64,000 bases of DNA from Neocallimastix lanati (nom. inval.) (GCA_016946835.1 JACVTC010000042.1:520001-584000), one strand, 5' to 3'; counted from the first letter of the stretch, positions 1 to 14,345 are shown. The notes: generated by a model from the sequence alone, not told the origin. Translations and numbers: made by a program.

Positions 1-3000
1 CTGTTTGTATCGTAATTTATCAAAGCATAATCCGGAGTTCCATCTGTATCAAATACAATATAGGTATCTCCTGTGCTATCCAGACAAAGTTTATCGTTTG
101 TATCTATTTGGGAAATGATATTTGTATTACATTCATTACTATTTTTGGTATAATCTTCACATGAGATTGGATTTCCAGAGCATTTTATTAAGTCACCGTC
201 AGCATTGGTATAATAACCTACCTTTGAAGTTTCTAGTATACATTCAGACTCAGTACATGATATGATTTTGGAGGTACTTTCAGCACTAATATGGTATCCA
301 GCATCTCCACTGCCTACAACAGTTGAACTGCATGTATCTGCATTTGAACATGTAATTAAACTAGTATATTCCTTGGGATTTGAATCTTCGACGAGTGTTT
401 CATAGTCCAAATAGGTATTGGTGGTGTCAGGTGAAGTGACCTTTTTACAACCACCAGAAGTTGAACATTCAATCAAGAATTTTGAGCCAGTCAAAGCATT
501 AAGGTAGTAGTCTCCATCCTGAGCCGAGATTAATTCACATTTCATTCCGGATTCATCGGCACAGGAAATGAGAGCATTAGTTAATGTTGAGACTGATGCA
601 TTAATGTAAATGCCAGCTTCTATGGTTAGAATCGAACAGGTATCCGCATGATTAGCGCCATTTTTATCTGTACATGAAATAATACGAGTGAATTTAGCTG
701 AGCCGGGATCATAGGAATTTTGATCAATGAAATACGACTTATCCGCTAGGGTTAAACTGGCCACAGCAGTTCCTGTACAAGAACCATTATTACAAACTAT
801 CAGGGTATCACCATCACCGGTTGTAATGGCTTTATTATCTTTAATTAAGTAATAACCATTTTCTATATTGAAATATATAATGTATTAAATTAAAATTATA
901 TATATATATGTATATATGTATTTTTTTAATAAAATAATCATAATATCATAAAAAAAAATTTTTTTTTTAATATAAAAATAATATTTTAAATAAATAATAA
1001 ATTATCTTAAAAAAAAATATTTATTTTGTGAAGAACGTATTCAATAAAATAAAATTCGAATTATCACTTAAATCCAATAAAAAAAATTATAATTTAAAGT
1101 ATTACTAAATATTATTTTGAAATAAATACTAAATATAGAAAAATATATCATCTTTTAAAAAATTTAAAAATATTTTAAAGCCATTAAATTAATACCCATC
1201 AAAATAAATTAATACTAATATTAATTTATTATAAGAATAACTAGAATAAAAAAAAAAAGCTATTGCATTTTATATTTTTTTTATTAAATATAAATGCAAT
1301 ATCATAATTGTTTTATAAATTTTTAAAAAAAAAAAAGAATATAAAAAATAGCTATTCTTTTATTTCAAATAATAAAAAATAAAAGATATAAAAAAAAAAA
1401 AGAAATATAAAAATAAAATATTTTAATATTATTTCTATTCTAATTAAATATTTCAAAAAAAATAAAGAATGAAAAAAAAAAAAGAGAAATATAAAAATAA
1501 CAATATTTTTATATTTATTTATAATTTAATTATAAATTTTTTTTAATGTATTCTAGGAGTTTATTTTAATTTATTTACCTGGTGTTGGCATGCCAATAGC
1601 AGTCTTACTAGCATTTCCAATATACATTTTGTAAGAAGTCGTTCCAATAAAATAGACGTTTCCATCTATATCCATAAAGTTAGAGTTACAAAGTTTTAAA
1701 TTTGAATCAAATTTTAATTTACCTAGGTTATCCGAGTCGCAGGATTCGCTTTTTTCCGTTGCCCCTGCTTCCGTGGTGCAAGCCCCTGAAGTACATTTGT
1801 AGATTTTATTGGTGGCGATGGAGACGTAACCATCCGTCTTTTGACACTTACCACCTACACACTTCAAAAGAAGTATGGTACTCTTATCGGCTTCCGTTAC
1901 TCCTAGCAAGTTAGTAATTTTTGAAAAAATGGTAGTGTAATCCTGGAGTAAGGAGTAGGCCTCAACTCCATTGACAGAACTTTTAAAGGTAAATGCTCCT
2001 GTACCGTAGGTATAAACATGAAAATCATTCTCTCCAAATTTGAAAATGTAATCAGTCTCTTCTCCTATTAATATAGAAAAAAACAAAGAAAGGAAATAAA
2101 TGAAATTATTATAGTATTAATTAAAATAATTAATGATTTTTCATTAATAATAATAATTTTAATATTTTTTTGTTTTTTTTAAAAAAAAAGTATTATAGAT
2201 CATAGTTTATTATCTAAAATATAAAAATTCAATAAACTAAATGAAAGTTATCAATAAATTTTCTAATAAAACTTATTAAATGAATTTAACTTTAATACTT
2301 GAAAAAAAATAAATAAATAAATAAATACAAATTAAAACTACAAAAAAAATAAAAAGAACGGTTTTAAATAGTGTTCCTCCAATTACCTGAAAAGGACTCC
2401 TCGTAGATAAAATTAGGGGTCAATTTAATCAGCTTACTAGCGGTTAAGCTACTTCCAGTGCCCGCTGGAGTTCCTAAGGCCAAAGAGCCAGTGGTATCGG
2501 GAACCTTGACTCCTAAATCAGCCGTGATACACAGATAGTAGTTGCCACTACTATCCTTGACAATTAAGCCCACACTTTCATTGCAGTAATTCTCCTCCGA
2601 GAGATTAATTGGATCGGTAAAGGTGACGGAAGTAGCCCCTCCAGCCTTAGCGACTCCATAATATTTATTGCTGTCTTTAAGATATCCAGCCATCGCTATA
2701 CAGGCACCACTTTTACATTGAAAAAGACCCAATTTTGCGGCATCATTGGATAAATTACTTGAAGGATTAGCGAGTATCTTTGTATCTAGGTTATATACTT
2801 TAGGTTCGTAGCCTTAAGGAGGATTATAACAATAATACATATTGAAAAAAAAGATAAAGTTTTTAAGAAAATAAAAAATATTAATTAAAAGTAATCAATA
2901 TAGTATTTAATTTGAAAATTATTTATTATTATTTTTTTTTTTTTTTTTTTAAAATTTACTTGTTGTCGGAGAATTATTATGATAAATGGCATTTGTGGTT

Positions 3001-4558
3001 TGAGTAACAATAATAGCATCATGACTAGAAGGATAAGCAAAAACTGCATCACTTAAAGTACCAGTCAATATAAAACTGTCACTTCCAGAAAGAGCTTTTG
3101 TCACAAGATCACTTCCAGTTAGTTTTTTTCCTAGACAGACACCTGCAGTAGAATGGAAAGAACCAACTTTAGCTTCTGCACATTCGACATCAACTGCAGA
3201 TGCACCTCCTTCTCCATTGATTTTATAGAAGCCATTAGCTTTAGTGTAATAAGTACTGCCAGCCCATGTATCTCCTGCAGCAGCTGCAGTAAATGTGATT
3301 GTATCCGCATCAAGTTTAAAAGAAGTAGCAGGATCATAGTTTCCTTCATCTCCAATCAATGTGTACGTATCAATTTTAGCATAACCGGAGGTCTGAGCAC
3401 ATCCATCGTTGTTGCATGCATACATGACAATTTTTGAAGCATCATCAGCTACTATGCCATGGGTTCCTAAGGTAAATTTTTTGACATCTGAAGCTGCTGT
3501 AGTCACTTTAAATACATGAAGACCGCTTCCTAAAGCAGGTGTGCATTCATTGCCGGTGGTTTCCACCCCATAAATTTTATTATCCGTGTGAATACAAAAC
3601 GTATCTGGAGGCTTAGTGCTATCACAGTTATCATAATCAGGGCCAGAAATACCTTCACAATTACTTAATTTAACATCTTTAAGAATTATTTAAAAACATT
3701 AAATTATTAATATTTAAAATAAAGTATTGATAATACATAATACTTTCTTTATAAGTAATTATTCATTATTTTAATATCTTTATTTAATATTTAAAATTAT
3801 TTTTATAATATACTAATAATTATTTTAATTTATTTATATATCGTTACCTGTTCCACAAACAAGTTTTATGTTAACTGCTAAAACTAAGATGAAAAGACTA
3901 ATTTTATTAAAAAATAACAAAATATTTAGTAAATGAGTTAATACATTATTAATTTATTTTTAGAAGCTGAATGATTTTATCAATTCCTCTTTAAAGCATT
4001 AAAGTATTATTTTTATTTGCCCATGAATTTTAATAATTCAATATTTTATTCTTTTAATATATTTATTATCTTATTAACTTTTCTTTCATTTTGTATGTTA
4101 TTAATTTTAATAATCATTTTATTTTTCTTTTTATTATTATTTATTACTATTATTTATTAATGTATGTTATTTATTATTAAATGTTTTTTTTATTTTACAA
4201 AGTATCATATTCAATAGAGTAATACAAAATATTTTCTTTCTAATAAATTTTTTTTTATTTTATAATTATTAATTAATATGCTATTCATATAATAACATAC
4301 AATAAATATTTATTATTTCATTAATTTATGTATGAATTAATTAGTTATTATTAACTATTGATTTATTAATTATTATTAATTAATTATAATTATTATATAA
4401 ATTTATTATCATTAAGAAAATAATTAAGTGATTAATTCATGTTGTAAATTTATTATAATTAATAATGTTTTACACCTAATGAATAATATTTTCATGAAAT
4501 AAAATATATTTTTAAAGTGGTTAATTTTGCCTCACCTAAAAAATTTTTTAGAAAACAT
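1..4558 (-). CDS. Gene A: secreted Cys-rich scaffoldin-like (ScaA-type) repeat protein, C-terminus outside the window
   Basis: Seen: exons, 5' to 3', are 4536-4558, 3848-3897, 2960-3676, 2387-2812, 1579-2064 and <1-862. All introns are GT-AG on the minus strand (171-716 bp for the longer ones, no other genes inside). The first two exons join as ATG-TTT-TCT-AAA-AAA-TTT-TTT-AG/T, giving a hydrophobic signal peptide that starts MFSKKFFSLFILVLAV. Exons of 717, 426 and 486 nt each hold one module with the pattern C-x4-C...GY...C...G-L...LC. The last visible exon starts ENGYY and carries C-x4-C...GYY repeats with no stop to the window edge. Its final part matches the start of gene B's last exon, so only about 900 nt should be missing. 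Known: proteins of this style are annotated as scaffoldins, the secreted non-catalytic backbone of fungal cellulosomes. Inferred: an extracellular structural role. No catalytic domain or dockerin is visible. A cell-wall adhesin is the alternative. Confidence 0.72.
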
Positions 4559-4708
4559 TTTAGCCTACTGAAATAAAACTTTTAATGACTTTTTACTTTC
4601 TATTTTTATAAGTAATGGACTTTCAAAAAACTTAGTAAAGTAATAAATAAGTAATAATGCGTACACTGAACATCAATATAATAAAAATAAAAAACTTTTA
4701 CTGAAAAA

Positions 4709-4755
4709 TTGAAATCTCAAAAAACTCATTTCAACGAAATTTATATTTCAAAAAA
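4709..4755 (-). promoter_or_regulatory. Conserved upstream box of gene A
   Basis: An AT-rich box with the plus-strand core TTTCAACGAAATTTATAT between GAAATCTCA and TTTCAAAAAA. Its near edge is 151 bp upstream of the gene A ATG. The same box sits at nearly the same distance upstream of genes B, C and D. The core contains the inverted pair TTTC/GAAA. A promoter or upstream activating role is inferred from position and conservation. Confidence 0.6.
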
Positions 4756-6073
4756 TTTTAATAGTTTTTTCTATTTGTAAGAAATAAAAATTTTTAATCC
4801 AAAATAATGATTAGATTTTTTTTTATTAATACCATCATATTAAATACCCATGAAATGGTATTATTAAAGAATTTTTTTTTTTTAGACTAGGAAGAGAATA
4901 CCCTTTCAGTGCTATATTAAATAGACTTATATATCTTCCTTTAAAAGTTATTCCTTTAATAAATTTTAAAAACAATAAGAAAATAAGGTAATAAAAAAAT
5001 TTAAAAGTAGATTAAAAAAAAAAATAATGATTGATAATAAAAATAAAATAGCAAAAAAAATAATAATAAATAACAAAAATAATAAAATAATAAATAATAA
5101 AATAATAAATAATAAAATAATAAAATAATAAAATAATAAAATAATAACATAATAAAATAATAAAATAATGAAATAATAAATAGATATATTCTCTTTTTTT
5201 TTGTTTTTTTTTTTTTTAAATTAAAAGGAACAATACATTGAAAAGAAGAAATTATTTATAAATATATTTAAAGAATAATCATATAAAAAAAAATAAAATT
5301 TTAGTACATTAATAGATAATTTTTCTTTTAAAAATAAAAAGATACTTTTTATTCATAGTAAAAATTTTCATATTAAAAATGAAATTATTATTAAATTTTG
5401 AATATTCAATAATAAATACCTTTTAAAAAAAAAACTATTAAAATTATATCTCACTTGATTCGTAACTCTTATAAAACTAAAACTAATATTATTAAGAAAT
5501 AGAAAATATAAAATGTTAATATTAATAATTGTTTTATAAAAATTTTAAATAAAAATTTATCTTTTATTTTATTTTGAAATGAAAAAAAATAATAAAAGCA
5601 AATAAATTATCTATGAATGAATTAAAAGAATTGTAATTATAAAAATTAAAATATATTACTTTAGTTAATAAAATTTTAAATATTAATTATGTATAGTATT
5701 TTTAATAAAAATTATTCTATAAAAAAAAACATTAATATTGCCAATTATAATTACAATATTTTGATATGTTTAAACTACTCTGATAATTATTTCTTATTTA
5801 AAGAAAAAATATATAAATTTTTAAATATTAAATAAAAAATAAATAATTTTTTAATATTATTAGAAAAATATATTTTTAATTACTCTAAATCAAATTCAAA
5901 AAAACAATATCATAATAAAAATGCTGGTATTAACTATTTACATTTGTTATTTATCTATTAAAATAAATACTCTTTTATTTTCATTACTTATAAAATATAA
6001 AATTTTTAACAAATTTAGATAATAATATATCTTACCTGTTTATTAAACATGTATTTCTTATTATTATTATATA

Positions 6074-6113
<40 letters not shown>

Positions 6114-6406
6114 TTTTGATTTATGATACAATAAATATAATTTATAATAATTTATTTTAAATTAAATAGAAATTTAAATCTTGCTAAACTATTTTTTTTT
6201 AATTATATACATGTTAATTATTAATAATTAAAGTATTTTTATTCTTTTAATTTTAATGTAACTAATATTATTTATTTTTTAAGGCATATCATATGTTTTT
6301 AAATAATTATAACGAACTATGACCAAAAATATTAATTAAAATAGGAATAAATAAAATATTACATAATTATTTTTAAGTTCCAATAAATAAAATTAGGCAT
6401 CCTCAT
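4756..6406. other. Intergenic region between genes A and B
   Basis: AT-rich sequence with (AATAAA)n near 5041-5180 and a (TTA)n tract near 6065-6115. I see no ORF of substance and no RNA gene. It should contain the 3' UTR of gene B. Confidence 0.7.
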
Positions 6407-9400
6407 TTATGCTGCTGGAGTTTTACAAAAGCCATTACTACATTCTAATTCTAACATTCCGTTGTCTTTATCGGTTGGACAGGTACTGATTCCTTTTTCT
6501 AAAACCTTATATTTACCAGTTTCCGATTGATCCACATACACGTACTTCAGATGATTATTGTAGTTCTGATGGAGGGTAATAATCTTTTCGTCTACATTAA
6601 TAATACCATATTCTTTTCCTGCTCCATTTATTCCAAAGATATCTCCGGATTTACCATAGACAATATAGGTACCTTTATTGCTACTGGTCAATGGAATAGG
6701 CGTATCGTTAGAAACACAGATGGAAAGCTGAGAATTAATCATCGCTACTTCTCCAACCAGAGCATTGGAGCAATTTTCCTCATTGGCCACATTGGCTAAA
6801 CTGCCACATTCGAGAGTAATTCCATTCTTCTTACAGAAGAAAATGGTGGTCTCATCGACAATGAAATAACCTACATCACTTACCGATTGGCATGGATCAC
6901 CCTGCTTTTCACAATAGAAAAGTTCGGTATTTTTCAGATGGTAGCTTCCGTCCGTGCAACTTACACCAGAGACTACATCACATTCCTTTTCATAGGCCTG
7001 GCCCTCGCTTGTTTTGAGCCCACAAACCCCTGAAATACAGGAGTACTCCACGGTGGGACTGGAGCACGTACCTTCTTTAGGAGTGACATCAAAAGTACTT
7101 TCATTCACACATATACTTGAGGTGGTGGTATCTATGAGAAGAGTATGGGTGGATGCTTTAATCAATCCATACTTTTCAGAAGAGACATTGGTAAAGATAC
7201 TGTCTTCATCATAATATATTAAGGCATAGTCTGAAGTTCCATCGGCATCAAATTCAGAGTAAATCGTGCCTGTACTATTAAGACAAAGATGATCATCTTT
7301 ATCAATTTGAGAAATAATATTTTCTTCATCACATCCTTTTTCTGACTTGGTGTATTTTATACATTGGATAGGACTTCCTGAACATTTCATATCTATGGAA
7401 TTTTTGTAATAACCAACTTCCACATTTTTCTTGGAGCAAACACCATCTTCGCAAAGAATGACAAAGGCGGGACCTTCTAATGTGGTAATGGTGGAGGATA
7501 ATTCATCATACTTCAAAGTATTACTCAATTTAAATATATGAGCACCATCAGCTAATGTATCTGTTGTTTAATAAATGATATATAAATTTATTAATTATTT
7601 AACCATTTTTATATTATAACGATATTTATTAATTATGAATAATTAAACATTAAAAAATCATAAAAAAAAGGAATATTAAATTTATTTCTAACTTTAAATA
7701 ATAATATAAATATATGAAACTATAGTCTCTAGAATAATATTTTTTTATTTTAAAAAAATTATTAATATATAATTTTTATTTCACTTAAAAAATATTAATT
7801 TATCTATATTTCAAGTATATTTAAATAAAAATTATTGATTAAATTATAATACTTAAAAAATAATTTTTTTAAAATGTAATTAAAACTAATTTGTGAGTAA
7901 AACTAATTTTATTGTTAAAATGTAATTAAAACTAATTTATTATTAAACTAATTTGTTAATAAAAACTAATCTATTGTTAAATGTAATTAAAACTAATTTA
8001 TTATTAAGGTAAACTGTAAAGTAGTGATGTACAAACAATATTTATGTTAGTTAAAAAATTAAAATAAAAAAAAAAAAAAGATAGAATGATTTATGGGGTT
8101 CTTACCGAAATAGATATTATTCACTACCATATATTTTTGGGCTACTTCTATTAGGACCTCCACATTACTAGTGGAAGTTGTAAATGGATTGGAGGTTACA
8201 CTATTTTCCTTGAACAGATATTCAGTGATAGTATCATCACCAGGGAATTCGATTTCAATACTACTGGAGAGACATAATTTATTACCTGTGAAGAGAACAC
8301 CGTAATCACTGGAGGAAGAGCATTGAGTGTTTAATTCAACGGCAGCATTATTATTTAAACCACTAGCGGGAATTTCATAAATATTACCGTCTGAAGATAC
8401 AATATAACCATAGGTACGTTTACAAATTTTATAATCTGCTACTTCACAATAATACAACTCTAAATGGCTTAAAACTGCTTCTATAGCAGAGCCATTAGAA
8501 CTTGCTATATCTAGTCTTGTTTTTGTACTTATATTTACTCCATTAAGACCACCAGCAATACCTATTTAATATTGAATTTTATATAAAATTTAATAGTAAA
8601 TCTTAAATTTGAATTTAATCAAAAGTTCTACTCACTTGCTATCTGTGCCCCGATGGAAATAACATTTTTGTCAGTGGTGATCATTTTAAAACCGGAACTA
8701 CCATCATATCCAAGAAAATGGCTTGCTGATTGTGGGAAAGGAATGCTCTGATTACTACCGATACAGAATTTATAACTATCAGAACGATTCAATTTACCTG
8801 CATTACTGTGGGTACAACTATCAGTAAAGTAGTTATTATCCGTGGAATCCTTATTACTAGCTTCACTCGTAGCATCAATGTAGTAATAAGAATTACTCTT
8901 ATCAGCGATAAAACCAGCCACTCTTGTACATTGGCCATTAGTACCGCACTGGAAGAGGGCCATATTTTCCATGGTGACTACATTGGAGTTCAGGTCCAGG
9001 ATTTCATTTGTGGTCATATCCACTGCAATTAATCCATCTATTCCAATATAAAACAGTAATATATATGAAATTTACAGAGAAATGTTTGTCATGAATATGG
9101 GTATTTTATTTAAAATTATTAATTAAAAGTTATTGTATTAATTTAAATTTTTTTTTTATTATGAAAAATATTCTAATATATAAAAATATTCTAATATATA
9201 AAAATATTCTAATATATAAAAATATTCTAATATATAAAAATATTCTAATATATAAAAATATTCTAATATATAAAAATATTCTAATATATAAAAATATTCT
9301 AATATATAAAAATAATAATTTAAAAATAATAATTTAAGAATAATAACTAAAATTATGGGAACTATATATTCTTATTATTTTAATTATTCTACTAAATTTT

Positions 9401-10096
9401 TATCATTACTAAAAAACATTGTATTCAATATTTATTTATCTGTTAACTTATATATTGAAATACAATTATAAAAATAATGTCTAATTAAAAAAAAAAAAAT
9501 TATAATAAAATTATTAATTCTTCTTCTTTTACCTTTATATACATTTTCATAGGAAAATGTAGTTTGTGTAGCCCTTACAATAATCGTATTTGATGAGTAT
9601 GTAGCAAATGCACTTCCTGTCTGAGGATTTTTAATAAGATAAAATTTTGTTGTTCCTTCTGGCATACCAACAGGTATATTTAATGCAAGACAAAGATTTC
9701 CATCACTCTTCAATTTACCAACATCACCATCTGTACTTGTACAATCCGAAGCTGAAGCTGGAGAGGCACTAGCATCTTCTGTAACAGAATAGTAATTAGT
9801 ACCATCATCGGTGATATAACCAGCTGTTCTGGTGCAGACACCAGAATCACAATTGAAGAGGGCAATCTTTGTGGTGTCTACAACCTCCTCCACACCATTC
9901 ACGATGAAATGAAATCCAGTTCCTATAGTTTCGGTGACCACTACCCCTGACACTGTATCCACCAGAGTAAACTTAGGATCGGTACCCGTCGAAGAAGTAA
10001 AAGTATAGAAATCGTCTCCAATACTCACCACATAGTTTCTATTATTAACTGAAATTTCATACAATAAATAATTAATATTGAATAGTAAATGTTTTG

Positions 10097-10134
<38 letters not shown>

Positions 10135-13100
10135 TAATTATATTTATGATTAATATTAATACTAATATTATTATTACTGTAATTAATGTAATTAATTAAA
10201 GTAATAGAATAAATTATATATAAATAAATATTAATATTTAAAAGTTATTTAAATTTATTATTCATGGGAAAACAATAAACAATAATACCATGTAAATTAA
10301 AATATACTAATAAAATTATATTTCTAAAAAAAATTAATAATTAAAACTAAAAATAAATAAATTTGACAGAAAAAAATAAATAAATATTAAACAATCAACT
10401 ATTCTACAAAATTATTAAATTATTCCATTATTAGAATAATGAATAAACTCGGTACTAATAAAAAATTTATTTATATTAACATATTAAATTCCAACAAAAC
10501 AAACTGTATTACAAAAATCAAAAAATAGAAATAATAAATATTACACTTGAAATATAGAAATATATAGCATATAAGAGAATTTTTTTTTTTTTTTTTTAAC
10601 ATTAATGAAATTAAATATAATTTACCTTCAAAGTTATCCAGAATAAGGGCATATTTTGTAGACTTAAGAAGAATATGACCACTATCGGCAGCGACTGCTG
10701 TAAATATATTTCCTTGCTTATTAGGAATCATGGTGTAGGTTGTACTTGTATCAGTGACAATAGGTACCCCTTCATCTTCACCAAGACAGAAATTACCCCC
10801 GGTGGTATCTAGGTCCCCATAGGCCTTTCCGGTACAAGTTGTTTGACCATCCGCTACTTTGGTACTAGCCACTCCACTCTTCAAGCGGTAGTAGCCATCC
10901 CCGGTTCCCATTTTGAAGTATCCATAAGTTCTTATACAGTCGCCCTCTTTACAATGATATGCATATAATTTTCCGGAGTCTTCAGCAGAAACGGTAGTAG
11001 CATTTTCTTTATAGGCAACATCTGTGATCTGTTTTGTGGTTTCAATTTTAAGGACATGTACACCATCACTTAATTTATCTATTGAATTCATATGAAAATA
11101 ATTAATTATTAATTAATTAGTATCATATATAATATCTGTGTTACTTAAATTTATATAATTAAGAGTATTTTAAATTGCTTTAAATCAAACAACAGAATAA
11201 TAAGTAGTTAAACTTATATTAAAACTATTAATTAATGTTGAATATTTACAATGTTTATTTTTAAAATTATAATAAATATATATTTATTAAAACTTCATAA
11301 TAATACTTTAAAAAATAATTATTAAAAAATTTTTAAATAAGCAAAGAATTTAATCTATTCAAAAATTTAACAAAAAACTAATTAAGAGTTTATTTCTTTT
11401 TTTTATTAAAATTAGATATTTTAATTTTTTTTTTTTTTTTTTTTTTTTTTATTAGATATTTTAATAAATAATGATTAATTATTTTTTTGGATAGTATAAT
11501 CATAATATAAAGTACTATTAATGAGAATATGATCTCAATTTTTTGAAATACTTTGAACACTAATACTAAAATAAAAATACTTACATCTAACTATAGTGTA
11601 TTGAGCCACTTCAACGATTAGATCAGCCCCTGCAGTATTGGTACCTGTGAAAGGATTTGTGGAGGATAAGGTTCCAGCTAACTGATATAATTCTTCTGTA
11701 GCACTTCCTTTAAACGCAATACTTCCTGCCCCAGCACCTGTTAAACAAATTTTACCGGTACTTTCTAAATTTCCAATATCAGTGCTAGAGCTAGCACATG
11801 TACTACCCGTTTCACTTCCATTACTACCATTAATTGAAATTTTAAAGTAGGTAGAATCACTTGACTTGATATAACCATATGTTTGTTCACAAATCTTACC
11901 ATTATCATCACAATAGAAAAGTGCTATATTAGGTAGAATAGCAGTTACAGTCTCATTATCACTTGCTGAAAGATCTACAACAGTACTGGCATCCGTATTT
12001 ACTACATTGACTTTATCAGCTATAGCTAATTAACAATAAAAATATTATATGATATAATAAAATAATTTTAAGTAGAAACTTGAATTAATTTCAAACTATT
12101 CATTGTTAAAATTAAAAAATATTTTATATTTATAACTAATATAATAATTTTTTTAAAAGAAAAATAAAATTTAAAAAAAAATACTATCTAAAAAAAGAGT
12201 CTTTATATATTCATTAAAATTAAGACAGATAAAAAGAACTTACTTGTAATAGCAGATTTAATAAAAACATCTTTGTAGGCCTTTACGAGTTCATTGGTAT
12301 AGTTCGAACCTGAATCCGCTGTTACATAAATAACATAGAATGCTTTCGAGCTGTCTGTGATGAAAGGCACTTTTTTCCCATTGGTAAGACAGAGTTCCCC
12401 TGAACTGGTGAGTCCTCCTCCGTGCTGTACATCATTACAAGCCACTGTAGTGGCAACTTTATTATTTCCACTATCATTAGCAATTAAATAATATCCATCT
12501 GTAACATCAGTATGTATATTATTATCAAAAACTGCTGTTTTCGCTGGTTTAACATAGACTTCCGATGTGGTATCTTTTTCATAATAACCAGTCCCAGTTC
12601 CCCAATCATCTGGTGCTAATGATAGGGCTTTTGTAGTTTTAATCTTTGCATAACCAGTCACCTGGGCACATGTTTTATCAGCCTTACATTGATACATTGT
12701 TAATTCAGCAACTGAAGTTGATGCAATAGCATTTTTTGTATTATCAAGTTTATAAGCCACTTCACTGTGTACCTTAAAAATATGGATACCTTCAGTTAAA
12801 GCTGGAGTACAAGCCGAATCATCACTTACTACACCATAAATAGTATTACTATCTATACAATATTTTACCGGATTACTTCCAGTACAATCTTCGTCTGAAT
12901 ATTGGCTTATATCTCCGCCGGTATCACATGCAGGAATATTAACTAATATTAAATTGTTTTAAAAATAAAATAAAAGAAAACATTATTAATTAATCAAATG
13001 ATTAATAAATCGATCAATATAATAAATTTTTTAAAATCCTACCTGCTGTTGCTAAAACATTATGGAATTGACTTAATGAGAATAAAAATCCGGAAAATCT

Positions 13101-13830
13101 TTATAAATAAAAAAATAATATATATATTAATATTTTTATGTAGTAAAATTATTACTTTATTTTTTAAAAATTGCCATCTTTTCTTCAATATTATTATAAC
13201 AGTTTGTATATTTTTTAATATTATTATTATTAATAATATTATATATTATAAATATTATATATTATAAATATTATATATTATAGACATTTTTATTATTATT
13301 ATTATAATAATTATTATATTATAACTATAATAACAATAATAAAAATTATTATTCTATAATCATAGAATATAATTGATATTAAATAATCTTTATGTATTAT
13401 TATTAGTTATTATTGTTTCCCCATATAATTACATTATAATTATTTAGTAATTTTATTCTTTTTAATTTATCTTTAATCTTATTAATAATATTCAAATTAA
13501 ATAGTAACAAAAAAGTTTTATTATTAAAACTTTATTCGTTATTTTATTATTAAAAATAAATTGTATGTAATTTTTTTTATATTCAATTAGCTTTTCTTAT
13601 TAAAGTCATTAACTAAAAATATAGAAAGATTATTCTGCTTTCTAATCTCTATTTATCACATAATTATTTCGATATCAATTACAACAATAAAACTGCAGTA
13701 AAAAAAAAAAGATTTTTAACATTAATTCAATAAATATAATATTTCACTTTGAAAATTAATTAATTAAAAAATTTTTTTTCATTTTTAAACATAAAAAAGT
13801 ATCTCACCCAAAAAATTTTTTGCCCAACAT
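6407..13830 (-). CDS. Gene B: secreted Cys-rich scaffoldin-like repeat protein, complete, about 1,390 residues
   Basis: Seen: exons, 5' to 3', are 13808-13830, 13043-13098, 12244-12942, 11585-12025, 10626-11078, 10048 down to 9533, 9037 down to 8636, 8561 down to 8106, and 7560 down to 6407 (stop at 6407). Splice sites are all GT-AG. Internal exon lengths (699, 441, 453, 516, 402, 456) are exact multiples of three with phase-1 borders. The signal peptide is split and starts MLGKKFFGFSGFLFSLSQF. Exon 3 opens with a Cys-rich head containing a YCIDSNTIYGV motif. Later exons each carry one 4-Cys module (C-x4-C-x2-T-x-GY, then LCL). The last exon carries the conserved C-terminal domain (TDGSYHL...FYCEKQGDPC...GKYK...CPTDKDN) and ends CKTPAA. 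Odd: unlike genes A, C and D it has no long GYY-repeat exon. Introns reach 709 bp and one holds an 18-bp minisatellite. Function is inferred as a secreted scaffold or surface protein. Confidence 0.75.
7870..8010. repeat. Imperfect repeats around TGTAATTAAAACTAATTT
   Basis: Three copies of TGTAATTAAAACTAATTT with shorter variants, in the intron before gene B's last exon. A related copy sits at 14640-14700 beside the orphan exon fragment. Confidence 0.75.
9163..9308. repeat. 18-bp minisatellite in a gene B intron
   Basis: Eight nearly perfect copies of an 18-bp unit (AAAAATATTCTAATATAT) lie in the intron between exons 9533-10048 and 8636-9037. They do not touch either splice site. Confidence 0.9.
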
Positions 13831-14345
13831 TTTAGGCTATTCTAAATGACGTAGCTTTCTATTCTTTTAGAAGTATTTAAACGTTTTAATCTTAAAATAA
13901 AAAAATTATTTCAAAAATAAAATGACTAAAGAGTGCTATTAACGACAATTAATAAAGTATATGCAATTTTTATAAAATTTTGAAATCTCAAAAAAACTCA
14001 TTTCAACGAAATTTATATTTCAAAAAAATTGAAACTTTAATTTTTTCCTTTTTTTTTTAATAAATGATCTTAAGAATGATTAGAATTAATTAAAAATCAA
14101 CCAAAATTTCTGGTTGAATATATTTTTTATATTAAATCTTTTGGCTAATGATGATAAGATAATAATACAATAAAAATAATATTATAAATATGATAATAAA
14201 TAATATTAATAAATACATTTTTTAATAAATATTTTAAATATAAGCGAACCTATTTAAATAAGTATCAATCTAATCTAATGACAAATCTATTCAAAGGTTT
14301 TAATTATAACAATAATCTTTTCACTAATAATAATCTCTGTATTAA
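13000..14345. repeat. 5' flank block shared by genes B and C, copy 1
   Basis: From the signal exon through intron 1, first exon, upstream box and beyond, this block is nearly the same as 23790-25540, with small indels and a different number of ATATTATA repeats. The pair probably reflects a recent duplication or gene conversion. Confidence 0.85.
13980..14030 (-). promoter_or_regulatory. Conserved upstream box of gene B
   Basis: The same box as upstream of gene A, with its near edge 150 bp upstream of the gene B ATG at 13830. It is nearly the same as the gene C copy, as is the rest of this 5' flank. Confidence 0.6.

Noticed and set aside
1702-1914. Plus-strand frames opposite scaffoldin exons (also 3153-3437, 6527-6799, 7014-7214, 8730-9032, 17304-17564, 28256-28459, 28936-29148)
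   Set aside because: Shadows of the minus-strand exons, whose Cys pattern, splice sites and phases are all consistent.
12998-13267. 89-codon plus-strand frame
   Set aside because: Ile/Lys/Asn-rich translation of intron 1 and the signal exon of gene B in reverse.
13680-13735. Alternative start ATG-TTA-AAA-ATC for gene B inside intron 1 (and the copy near 24550)
   Set aside because: Homopolymer length differs between copies, no phase-2 donor follows, and the conserved 23-nt exon upstream splices perfectly.
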